In this document: positions 12,133 to 22,816 of the stretch, piece after piece
Layout: each line of letters begins with the position of its first letter
How positions within the stretch are numbered: the stretch's first letter is position 1
Source: Tubulanus polymorphus
Taxonomy: Eukaryota; Nemertea; Palaeonemertea; Tubulaniformes; Tubulanidae
Direction: 5' to 3'
Length of the DNA stretch: 64,000 bases
Assembly: GCF_964204645.1 (NCBI RefSeq)
Contig: NC_134035.1
Location: 5,642,501-5,706,500 of the forward strand
Notes under the pieces: generated by a model
Seen by the model: only the letters and a program-made list of their open reading frames with translations
Databases searched by the model: none
What the model was told of the DNA's origin: nothing
Program-made: the position numbers and the translations under genes

Positions 12133-13641
12133 CCGAAAAGCATGCTCCGCAGTAATGCGACGCCCAGTCTGGGGGCCTCCCCACAAAACTAATCTATAAT
12201 ACCATTCCCTAAGATGCATTCTCCGAGCAATCTGGTGAATATTTTCCTAACACTCGAACTTGGAGGTCACTGACATTCGTTACAACGTTTCAATTACTAG
12301 TATAGGCCTTTTTGAAATGTTACCAGAACATATGTCACAATTCAAATCAAAAAAAAAATAATTCCGAAAAAATTATGAAGGGCACTTTCTGAAACGGGGG
12401 GGGGGCGTGAACGGACGAACGCCCCCTGGCAACGGGCCTGGCTTATATATAAAGCATCATGTAAATTTGAATTTTGATGACGTATCAATAATGATTAAAA
12501 GCTTTTTTCTTCATTTTGCAGCTATGTTTTTACGATTGAAATCAGCAGTATTTCAGCAGTCAGATTGTCGTTGGAAGCTGATTATAATTCAGTCTGTATG
12601 ATGGAAGATGAAGAAGTCGAATGGTGCGCCGTGCCACGTGGTTGAATTATCAGCTGGTGTCACTTCGGACGCGCAACGATCGTTCATTTCTACAGCTTGC
12701 TCTAAACTGTGGTACGTCTATATATATCTAGTCATTAGATTCATCTTCAGGGCCCAGTCATGGCTTAGACTCAAGACCAATTTAAGACCAATTTAAGACC
12801 GGATTTCCCCGTGCGTTAGAAATAAAAGAAAACAATGCCAATAAAGGTCACACCATGCTTTCACTATCGAACCAGCGAGAACACTGTTGATCGTAAGCAT
12901 TAATGTAATAGGCCCCATCAGATTTGAACAGAGCGATAAACATCATTGCAGACAAAGGTCACTAGGGGGCAGCAATAGCTCCTCGGGAAGCTAAATCAGA
13001 AAATTCTTTAAACAGAAAATGCCCTTTAGAACTCAAAGTAGGGACAAGGATATCCATATCCTTCGAGATCAACGATAAGATATTTACATATTCTAGGCTA
13101 TAACGATTATCAAAAGTTAGAATGAATTTATAAGAATGGTGACCATTATCGTCTGCTAAATCTATTACCCTTCTACTTCAAATCAACTAAATATCGTCTG
13201 CTAAATCTATAACCCTTCTACTTCAAATCAACTAAATATCGTCTGCTAAATCTATAACCCTTCTACTTATCAAATGAATATTCTTAAAGTGTACGTTTTC
13301 CCTCCGAATTTTGCAGGTATTGTTGCAGCCACTGCAATGTGGAACGCTGGGTGCTGAACCCGTACAGTAACCTATACTATTACTGGCTAGCTTTCGTATC
13401 GTTCGCCTGCGTCTACAACATCCTGATGATAATCGTCAGAGCCGTGTTCATCGATCTGCAGGTTCAGTACCACGGTCTCTGGTACAGCATGGATTTCCTG
13501 TGCGATGCCGTCTACCTTTTTGATATGATCGTTCGCTTTAGGACAGGTAGGTGGAACGAGCGGCGCCGAACGATATCATCAAAGGACAGAGGGAAACGTG
13601 TGAAATTGAGATGATGAGATGAAATGGCGCGATGCCTTAAG
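12133..13641 (+). repeat. Tandem duplication, copy 2 (1,509 bp)
   Basis: Second copy of the unit at 10624-12132, directly adjoining it with no spacer. It ends ...GATGCCTTAAG before unique sequence GGTCGACC. This copy lies nearest the CNG 3' exon. Confidence 0.97.
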
Positions 13642-15923
13642 CCGGTCGACCTTGCGACGACGCGATTTTCTGCGCTATTGCAAGCGATGATTTCATCGTA
13701 AACACCCGTCGACTAATAACACACCCTTGCGACACATACCTGTGACTCTAGTTGCAACCTGACGCACATTTTCGTCGTTAAATTAGACGTTCCAACTAGC
13801 AATCCGTCAAAGAAATTTTTGCTTAACGATCTTAAGAATAGAATGGAAATGTGGCTAAATTCGATGCAGATTTAGAAAAACATTCAAATTGATTTTACTT
13901 CGAACAGCATAACCCATAATCAAAATCCCATCCTCCCCGCAAGTCCGGTAGGAATTCGAACCTGATGGCATCGAGAAACTCGCCACAGAATGAAACCTAG
14001 TTTGGGAATGCGAGGCTGCGTAGCTTATAGATGATGGCAACACTAGCCACATTAGAAACCCGTTCTATTTTAGCCCGGGTTTTCCCATTTATAATCCGTG
14101 AAATGTGCCTCAGCGATTATACGACTAGCAATCCGATTGGTGCGGCAAGTTTTCTTGCGGCAAACCTGCGCACCCGTTCTTCGTGCGGCAGCGATCCGTG
14201 GCGTGGCTGAGCGAAGCGACGCCATCAGGTTCGAATCCCTGCCGGCGGAGGATGTTGTCAAAATCCGCGAGATAATTTACGTTGTTTACATAATTTTAAT
14301 TTATTTCACAAATTACCGGTTTCTACTTTTGATAAACGTGTTTATTTTACAGGTTTCTTGGAGCAGGGCCAACTGGTTCGCGATACGGTGAAATTAAAAC
14401 GCAATTACGCAAAACTGAAAAATCCGATCTTCATATTGGACGTACTGAGCATGATACCCGTCGACATATTCCTGCTCGTCATCGACAAATACTCGCCGGC
14501 GACGCGCATGAACCGACTCCTCAAATTCCCGCGCGTTCGCGAATTCTGCGACCGCACGGAAACGCGCACCAGCTTCCCGAACGCCTTCAGGATTACCAAT
14601 CTCGTTTTCTACATATTTGTGATAATACACTGGAACGCTTGTATATATTTTCAAATTAGCAAATTCATCGGTCTCGGCTCGGATAAATGGGTCTTCCCGA
14701 ACATATCGCAACCGCGTTTTTCGGCCGTCGGCACGCAATACGTTTACTGCTTATACTGGTCGACCGTCACGCTGACGTGCATCGGCGAACAGGCCCAACC
14801 GGAGAAAGACGGCGAATGCCTGTTCGTCATATTGGACTACCTGGCCGGGGTTTTGATATTCGCTACTATCGTCGGCAGCGTGGGGAACATGATCGGCAAC
14901 CTGAACGTTTCCCGGTCTCAGTTTCAACAGCGAATCGACGCCGTCAAACGATACATGGAGTTCAGAAAGGTCGGCAAACACTTGGAGAAACGCGTGCTCA
15001 AATGGTTCGACTATTTGTGGCACAATCGACAAGCGATGGACGAAGAGCTGACTCTGTCGCTGTTACCCGAAAAACTGAAAGCCGAAATATTGATGAACGT
15101 GCACCTGGACACGCTGCGACGCGTGCGCATCCTGCGCGGCTGCGAGCCCGGACTGCTACAAGAGCTGGTACTCAAACTGCGACTGCAGGTGTTCAGTCCG
15201 GCCGACTACGTTTGCCGCAAAGGTGACGTAGGCCGCGAAATGTACATCGTCAAACGCGGAAAGCTAAGCGTCATCAGCGACGACGAACAGACTATTTATG
15301 CAAATTTAACCGAAGGTTCGGTTTTCGGCGAAATTAGTATACTGGACATACCGGGCAACAAAACCGGCAATCGCCGAACGGCTAACGTTCGCAGCGAGGG
15401 CTACTCGGACCTGTTTTGCCTATCGAAAGAGGACCTGTGGAAAACGCTGTCCGACTATCCGGACGCGAAAGAGAAGCTGATACAACGCGGTCGTCAGCTG
15501 CTCATCGATCAGAAACTGTTGGACGAACGCGAAGAGGACGAACGCCTGATGCGAGAAGAGAAGGCGGCTAAGGCGAGAGAAGCGTCGGCGGCGAAGGCCG
15601 CGAAACTGGAGGAAGAACTGAAATTCAACCCCGACGACATTCCCGGCGAAGTACGGAAACTAATGATGGAACTCGACGGATTGTATTCGCACGTCACTAA
15701 AGTGGTACAGGAGCTTAGATCATCAGGACATCTGAATGAGGAGATATCGGGAGAGACAGTACAGCAGCAGCAGCAACAGCAGCAGCAACCACAACAACAA
15801 CAACAACAACAGCCGCCGTCATTACGGGAATTAGGTCGCTGTCACAGTCAGGAAAATGGCGTCGCGTCGACGTCGTCGTGTACCATTAAAAAGCGTACAG
15901 TGCGACAAACACAGACTTTATAA
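12608..15923 (+). CDS. CNGA: Cyclic-nucleotide-gated cation channel, alpha-type
   Basis: This gene encodes a tetrameric plasma-membrane cation channel opened by cGMP or cAMP, as in sensory neurons and photoreceptors. The model joins 12608-12711, 13317-13546 and 14353-15923 (634 aa). The first exon is the least certain: an in-frame TGA lies just upstream, so the ATG at 12608 is the only start in that frame, and its acceptor is probably at 12521. Exon 2 gives S1 and S2 ([20 protein letters not shown]). The last exon gives S3, S4 ([20 protein letters not shown]), S5, pore [14 protein letters not shown]6, C-linker, a nucleotide-binding domain with FGEIS and NRRTANVR, and a C-terminal leucine-zipper-like coiled coil ([20 protein letters not shown]), then a poly-Q tract. 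The pore Glu marks an alpha-like subunit. The Cys before IGE replaces the usual Thr. Upstream exons may be missing. Confidence 0.88.
13925..14050 (-). repeat. tRNA-like SINE head, copy 1, in CNG intron
   Basis: The minus strand reads GTGGCGAG...GATGCCATCAGGTTCGAATT. The GGTTCGAATT block resembles a pol III B box. A second copy lies about 150 bp away in the opposite orientation (14150-14260). The spacing from the A-box-like part is too short for a real tRNA. Confidence 0.5.
14150..14260 (+). repeat. tRNA-like SINE head, copy 2, in CNG intron
   Basis: The plus strand carries GCGTGGCTGAGCGAAG followed by GACGCCATCAGGTTCGAATC. GGCGT...ACGCC pairs into a stem and CGGCAG pairs with CTGCCGG. A-box-like and B-box-like blocks are only about 20 bases apart, so this is a shortened tRNA-like fold, not a tRNA. 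Confidence 0.5.
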
Positions 15924-16304
15924 CCAGTTTAAAGCCAGTCGCTGACCTTTCCGATTCATGGCTTTCATTCGGCGAAAAGTAATGACGCCAAGTAGCCCCG
16001 CAGTGCTTGCTATTCAGTCACGTAATCTCATAATGATGCCGTTTTGGCGAGTAAAAACGGAACGCTTTAAAACCAAAAATACATATTAGAAACTCAGATC
16101 GCGCCTTTGATCAAGCGTTTGAATAAAAATGATAGGAAATCTCAAACGATGGTCTCTCGGATATGAAAACTATATGGTCAAAATCCAAGTATGGTAAAAT
16201 CCAATACGTACAACATAGTGTCGCGCTCAGCTGTCAAAAACGATTCGTCTTTTGGAACTAAGGATTCAAAAAAGGTTTCAAAGGTATATATAACTTTCTC
16301 CTCT

Positions 16305-16444
16305 GGGGCCAGTTGCACAGTCGTTACTTAAGTCCAAAAGTGGTCTTAAATCTTAAGACTGGTCTTAAGTTGTTAGATTAGCTATAGAACTAAGTTGGTC
16401 TTAGACTGGTCTTAAGTCTAAGCCACGACTATACAACTGGCCCC
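16305..16444. mobile_element. Palindromic element, GGGGCCAGTTGCACAGTCGT type
   Basis: The ends GGGGCCAGTTGCACAGTCGT and ACGACTATACAACTGGCCCC are imperfect inverted repeats. The interior is built from repeated TTAAGAC/GGTCTTA blocks. No coding capacity. It lies in the 3' flank or 3' UTR of the CNG gene. Confidence 0.7.
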
Positions 16445-16855
16445 TGAAGTAGACTAAAGACGTCTGGCCTAAAAGAACGCAACACAGAACTATCTTCCTC
16501 TCTCTCTTCTTCCCTCTGTTGAGAGCTGCGGAAACGATCGCAAATTCCACATTTCACCATAACATCGATAAACCGGGAATAATCGGAGAGGTTTGCGGCG
16601 GGCTATGTAGATAGAGGCGCGCGTCGACTACACCGTTTTATACCGTATTATTCCACAAATTTCACATTTTTACGGTCATTCATGTTACCGCATGGTTGTC
16701 AACACAGGATCTGCCTCACAGTCGTCATACACGCGTGTATATATGGTTTTTAATTTTTAGATTGATCTTGCGGAAGATATCATTGTAAATAATGTATTGT
16801 ATATATATAAACGAAAAGATACGTGGCTACACGATTAAAAGTTGTTTGATAGACA

Positions 16856-16861
16856 AATAAA
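16856..16861 (+). terminator. Candidate poly(A) signal of CNG gene
   Basis: AATAAA in GACAAATAAAATGTG, about 930 bp after the stop codon. Another GAATAAA-type hexamer lies near 16120, so the main site is uncertain. Confidence 0.4.
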
Positions 16862-17159
16862 ATGTGATACCTTCAATGAAATGCTGATTTATGGAACATG
16901 TTTAAACTGCGTTGTTGATTTCTGTTAGTAACAGTTGTTTATACCCGTATCTTTGTTCTCAATTCATATTTCTTAAGAAAATGCGATTGAAGACGATAAT
17001 CATTTAAGTATATATGACTAGATAAACTCGAGAAATGTTGGATATTACAAAAAATATAGGAATGAAAAAAACTGGATAAATCGTGGCCTAGCTCTTTGCC
17101 AAAGAAAGAATGTTTAACCATTTGTGTCGTTAGTTTTGATGATTATCAAATACTTGATA

Positions 17160-17377
17160 CAGTGGAACCTTGTTATAAAGACCTCACAGATTCAGATTTA
17201 TCATTTATTGAAAAACCTAAAATTTCGTCTCAAAAACAAAAATTTTCATATAATATTAATGGATGTACAAAACAAATTTTTGGTCCTCTGAAGTTTGTTG
17301 TAACGAGGTTTCGTCGTATCAGTTATAACGAACAGATTTTCTGGTCCTGTGAAGTTCGTTGTAACGAGGTTCCACTG
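17160..17377. mobile_element. pogo/Tigger-like MITE with TA target duplication
   Basis: The element starts CAGTGGAACCTTGTTATAA and ends TTGTAACGAGGTTCCACTG. It is flanked by TA on both sides (17158-17159 and 17378-17379). The CAGTGGAACC...GTTATAA terminus and TA target are typical of pogo-type Tc1/mariner relatives. At 218 bp it is a non-autonomous deletion derivative. A 151-codon open frame crossing it is accidental. Confidence 0.8.
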
Positions 17378-18370
17378 TATGTCGTATGGTATCTATCGAA
17401 CTCCAAACTACATGCATTTTTTCAATTTTCGATATATCTGTTTCAACACATGCACTGTTGGTTCTGGTTTTACCTGATCTTCGACTATCGGTGCCGGGCT
17501 TTAATTCTCTGCAGATTGACCGAAGCCAAAATCTTGTCAACTGAATTGTAAAACGTATAAACAATAAAAATGATTTTATTTAGAATTTTCTCATTCGTGT
17601 TTTCGACAACAAGTTTTTTTCTTAGCGATCGGAGGAAGCGGTCGAACGGCCTAAAAACTCCCGAAATACGAAATTAATTCCGCAGAAAGAGAGCACATAA
17701 TCGTTTCCACCGGTTTCATGAGCAAAGATTATCCGTCAGTTTTCCATTGCCATGTAATTGTGTGATAAAACTGAAGACCTGAAACTGAAAAAGTATGTTC
17801 AGAATTTGAAGCGGGGAATAGTCGTTTCCATGCAGTGCACCGAATACTTTCTCGCTTGCCGCTCTCGATCTTTTTAAATTGATTCTTGTGAAAAATATTT
17901 AAGTACAACATAGTAACTTAATTTCTATAGCGCCCTTTTCGCTGTGATACAATGTTCAACGGCGCTTTCCATTAAATCGTTATTATTACCCCGAAGTGGG
18001 GGCCAAGGTTGTCGCGAGCTGACGATATCCGAGCCATGTCACGCCGCATATTGGGTTCAGTAGTGGCATCAAATGCGCTGTCGCTGGCAAATAGGAGTTC
18101 GGACAGTCTCGTTTGACTCTTGTGACTGAGTCTACGCAAGTTTTACAGCCCTCCATAAGTTCTGTAAAGTTGACCTGGGTACCCCGGAGAGGGCCTTGAA
18201 ATGCATCATGGATCATTGCGGAGAACACTCGGGTGCTACAGTAATGAGCGCTTTCTACTGTAGCAGCAATTCGTTCTACAGAATCACATTGACAAAGCTC
18301 CGTTCAAACAATAAATTGATATAAAGTCGATTTTCGGGGTTATCTTTGATCAGAGGTTGGCCCACAAATA

Positions 18371-18575
18371 CAATTGACAGCTCCCCCCCAAACACCCCCA
18401 GCTGTGGTGACAATTTTTTGTCATCTTTTTGTCACTTAGCACAGGATCTCAAACCGTACATTCCAGCTGTTTGTTGACAATTATTGACACTTAAAACAGG
18501 ATCTCAAACCATACACTTCCAGCTGTTTTATAGGTGACAATTTATTGTCAATTGTAACAGGACCTCAAACTATAG
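18371..18575. repeat. About 70-bp imperfect tandem repeat, 3 copies
   Basis: Three units each contain CCAGCTGT, a GTGACAATTTATTGTCA-type palindrome and ACAGGATCTCAAACC. It may be the decayed core of a palindromic element. Confidence 0.6.
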
Positions 18576-20100
18576 ATCAGAGTACATGTAGGGACACTGC
18601 CAACTTCATCGAATTCTAAATAAGGACAATAAAATCCATCAATAAACGACTGAACTACGATTCGAATGTGGGTTTGAACTGCTGAGTGAATACATATCCT
18701 TTTGTAATATTTGTTTAACAAAAAATAAAAACATTCTCCCATCGCACGTTTTAGGTATTTTAGGAATCGTTCATAAATACCTTTGATTCCGAATCTTCTC
18801 AGTATTCTTGTACACGACACTATAAGTTTTTTCCAGGGGTAATCATTGGGATTTTTTGTGGGTAAAATCAACTTGTCGTCAACATTTGTACAATCTGTAA
18901 AATAAAATAAGATGTGAAATTAATCACAAAAAACTGACAAGCGGAATATTGGCATTGATCGAAAGTTCATCACACAGTATGAATTTATGGAGAAATTTAC
19001 CATTAGACTGGACCGTTTAATTGCAGGCATTCACCTCGCAGCTGAACCGGGTCTTTAAAAAAGTGTTCCAAATGAGAGGGTGCTAAATAGATCCATGAAA
19101 AGTATACAACATTCTGAGATACATTATTCTGTCAGGAAAGTCAATTCAACACGTAAATTGTTTTAATCATTTATCTACGTAGGGAAACCACGAACTTTTG
19201 AATTGTATCTGGCCACTTTTCAGAAACATCATTCATTACAAAATTTTGTCTTGCTACATCGAACCATTTTTCTGCCCGATAAAAATTTGAAATTGCCTCT
19301 TAAAGCATATATAGCTCTTTGATAGTTTAATTGGCATTTCTTTGGTCTACAGGTCAATCATCTATCAGTTACCGGTACGTGCGGTGGGTTTGTATCGGAC
19401 ACACCAAATAGTATCACAGAAATAAAGCCGGGAAAAGTCCCTTAAAGAGTATTCCACAGAAGCCTAAAAACTAGATTACCATATTTTGTTTACTTGAGGA
19501 AAATAACCAGTAGAATTTCAGTCCCGTTGATACAATATTCTTTTCTTCCTATTCCACGGACTGGAACAATAGAAAAATAGATGTATGTTTTGTAGGGCCT
19601 ACTCAACTTTTTCTGTAAACCGAGACCATTGGGCATTGCCGGTCAAAGCGTCTCCCAGTCTCTCTTTGTCTTTAGTACTCTTATCTGCTTGCAAAAATTG
19701 TACAATCTTCTTCCTGCTCGACCTCATCACTAGTGAAAATCAATATTCAATGTGCTGATGATTTATGATACTCTAGTTTACAACGTTGTAAGATACATGT
19801 CGTGCCTAGTGAATTGAATAAAATGGTTTCAGTGATGAATCCGGAAACAACAACCTGGTGAGCACTAGTTCGATGTGGAATGGTAATGAAGTCAGTTCTC
19901 AACAATAGACATTGACTGGTCTTACATAAATTATCTCGTCAGGAAGACTAGATGGGCGGGGAAGTAAAGTTTGAGGTCCTGTTCAGGGGCAGATCCAGGG
20001 ACCACTGTCGAGGGTAGCACAACGACTGGTATTCAGACTACTGTTTATATATAGGCCTCTAGCTAGGCCCCAAGTGACCTGCTGGATCTGGGATTATATT

Positions 20101-20220
20101 AGTTAGTTACCTAATCATTGGTGGTAAGCTGTTATAATCGGATGGGCTTATACCAAATATGGTTTGTGAAAAAATTCGATCGTGAAACTAAATCACAGAC
20201 AGGTTACTGACTTAATAACG
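20101..20220 (+). repeat. Dispersed GTTAGTTACCTAATC repeat, copy 1
   Basis: It shares the ordered blocks GTTACCTAATC, GGTGGTAAGCT, GGATGGGCTTA, ATTCGATCG and ACAGGTTAC with copies at 44345-44490 (+) and 43550-43690 (-). No coding capacity. Confidence 0.7.
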
Positions 20221-21070
20221 GATTATTCATTAGCCAAATCATTTGGCAAGAGAATGTACTGTGACAACCACTAAGCAAAGCGCAAAGTGTCGCAGTGAGG
20301 GGTCGTGGGGCTTCCCCCGATACTGAGCCTGCTGGGTCGTCGAAGACACCGCAAGAGCTGAGTCAGGCTGCGACTTTTTATGCGAAATAGGGACTTTTTA
20401 ATTTCAAGACCTATGTGACACATTAGATTAATTATGTGATTGTGCCAGCTGTGGAAACAACTTCCAGGACTGGGGAACATCCCTGCGTGAGTGAACCGGC
20501 CCGGACAAATTTGATCGACCTGCCACGCTTACATCGTAAAATACCGTCACCTTAAGAACAACACTGGGCTACTTTGTTTGGCTTTTATAGAGCTAACTAA
20601 AAGGTACACCACGCGGTTTGAGATGGCCGCCATATTATTCGATTAGACTGGTTGCCGGTCGTGTTTTTTACATTTTAGAAATAAATTCTCGATTTTAAAT
20701 TCTTTCAATTGTACATAGTGGGTTTTTTTATCCTATTATCCATTCACCACGTTTGAGTGTGGTTATCGTACTATTGGTTGTCGGTCTATTGCCAATAGAT
20801 GGCGCATCACTCGTCAATAAATGATTTGAATTTGTATTGAAATTGGCGGTCTGGTTTCTTCGTAAAATCGCGAACAAATTATTACTATTTGCAAAACACT
20901 GCTCACTCTCAGTGACCGCACCGGCTGGAAGTATCCTGTAAGCCTAATTTGTGTATTGTAGTTGGGCTTATTATTATATAGGCCTACGCAGAAAGTTGTT
21001 GATGATAGTAACTGCAGAATTTAAAAAAACATTCTGTCACTCAATCTCGTCTCTACTCGACTGCTGCTGA

Positions 21071-22547
21071 GCAGTCAGGAACACTTTCCAAAAACGGCTT
21101 ATTCTGCCAATTTCGGCGTTTTCCGCCAATAACGGCAGAATCAGCCATTTATGGATTACTCAGTTTTAAACTGCTTCTGCCAATTTAGCCGAAATCGGCG
21201 TTTTCTGCCATTTTTGGCTTGTTCTTAAAAAACGCCATTTCCGCCGTTTTCAGCTGTTACAGTTTTTAAAACTACATCGCCAGAAACGGCGTTTTTAGCT
21301 TAGATAGTTTTACAGGTGCTATTTATAATGCTTAGTTCGATGGGAGTCCCTATTATGACATCATCGCTTTTCTGCTGGCATACATTTGTATATTTGCGCC
21401 GAAAAATTAATCTCATTGATCCATTCCAGGCTTCAAGAAAGAATCAAATATAAATGTACGGGTTTCCGATGGCAAATGTATTTGAATTCTGTTCTTTCTG
21501 TATACCTGTATTCTATGTAATAAATATATACATACATGTATCCCAAATTGTTTCGAAAATGTCTGTTTTATTTTGAAATGAATCTAGATACAGCTGTATT
21601 GATTTTGAGTGTTGTAACGTCATCGGCCACCAATTCATTCAATCACTACCCATCACAAGTCCAATTAGCTGGGAGGCATCGAAGATGTTAATTACCTTCA
21701 ATTAACCAACATCATATGCAGTCCAATATATCCCTCAACCATTCTATGCTTTATTAGGCAAGATAAGACCATGGGCAAAACTTAAAACTAGATTTTTGAT
21801 ACACTAGTTTATACATGATCCATGATTGATTTGTCTTATGAGAATGATAATTATAATAATTATTTTATCTTTATTATATAATATTTACACATCCGTTCAC
21901 CTCAGCAAATTAATTATTTTATTCCGAAAAAAAGTACCGTGTAGACACTAGGGAAAACGTCTAAGCGGGTGGGGGAATCCTCTTATATAACAAGTGGACT
22001 GCCAATAATGGCTTAATAGTTTATGATTATAAAACTAGCTACGCCAAAAACGGCGGAATACGCCAGAAATGGCGAATGTTTTTATGTGTACCCATGGCAA
22101 CGTTTAATTGAAAACTTTATAATAGTTTTTAAAACTAGTTCCCAAATTTATTTTTAACAAAAATCATGATTAATAAACTTGTTTCATGCTGTAGTAGTTT
22201 TGAGAGTTTTCCCGGAGTTTTTGGGCTGCATATGACGTAGTCATTTAGAAAAACGTGAATTTGACCACTTTACCTAGCTCAAAAATTTCCATCCTAGCGT
22301 CATATGAAAGCTTATCGTCTGCTCGAGATTATGACGTAATCGGCAACATGCGCTAATTTGACCGGAAGTGCGCAAAAAACTTTAAAGCAAAACTCGAAAC
22401 TTAGTGAGCTGAAACTGGCTGATTAAGCCATAAACGACTGTAAAAGTTTCAAAACTGAGTGATCCATAAACGGCTGATTCTGCCGTTATTGGCGGAAAAC
22501 GCCGAAATTGGCAGAATAAGCCGTTTTTGGAAAGTGTTCCTGACTGC
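21071..22547. mobile_element. 1.5-kb foldback element with about 100-bp inverted ends
   Basis: The left arm 21071-21171 (from GCAGTCAGGAACACTTTCC) and the right arm 22446-22547 are reverse complements at roughly 95% identity. The arms contain CGGCTTATTCTGCC and CCGCCAATAACGGCAGAA. The interior carries more short copies of the CGCC-rich motif (e.g. GCCAAAAACGGCGGAA near 22040). No transposase frame is visible, so it is non-autonomous or dead. It ends about 270 bp before the FNBP4 start. Confidence 0.8.
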
Positions 22548-22816
22548 TGAGTGACGTCGGCCACCACCACCGTCCAGCCACACTCACCTGCTCACAGCCA
22601 CACAGGCAGTCACTATCCTCTCCTCAGTACACTTCTAGTAAAAATATAGAATTCTTAGAATTGATTGAAATAATTATTGATAAAACTATTGCCCCATATG
22701 AAATGGCCTTGGGCATCATGAACGCAGAAAACTATAGTCTTTGAGTTAAGCACTGTTGTATGCTGTTGATGATTTGGCCTGAATGAATATTTCTCTAAAA
22801 TTCCAGTCGATGAACA

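Larger units (their letters stand above)
17400..22800. other. Intergenic region between CNG and FNBP4
   Basis: No protein family was recognised on either strand. It contains the tandem repeat at 18371-18575, one copy of the GTTAGTTACCTAATC element, and the foldback element 21071-22547. The last 250 bases before FNBP4 contain GTGACGTCGG (a CRE-like TGACGT) and a C-rich stretch (22560-22630) that could be the FNBP4 promoter or first untranslated exon. Confidence 0.5.

Noticed and set aside
14394-15226. Long alternative-frame ORFs on both strands in the CNG 3' exon
   Set aside because: They are shadows of the GC-richer channel exon, and the channel frame is unmistakable.
17096-17551. 151-codon open frame
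   Set aside because: Most of it crosses the pogo-like MITE and its inverted ends. The protein has no family likeness and no splice context.
17986-18228. 80-codon minus-strand ORF before the intergenic repeats
   Set aside because: No domain, no splice signals, and it overlaps sequence with no coding bias.
18548-18871. 107-codon minus-strand open frame
   Set aside because: It is low in complexity support, overlaps a tandem repeat edge and has no recognisable domain or splice borders.
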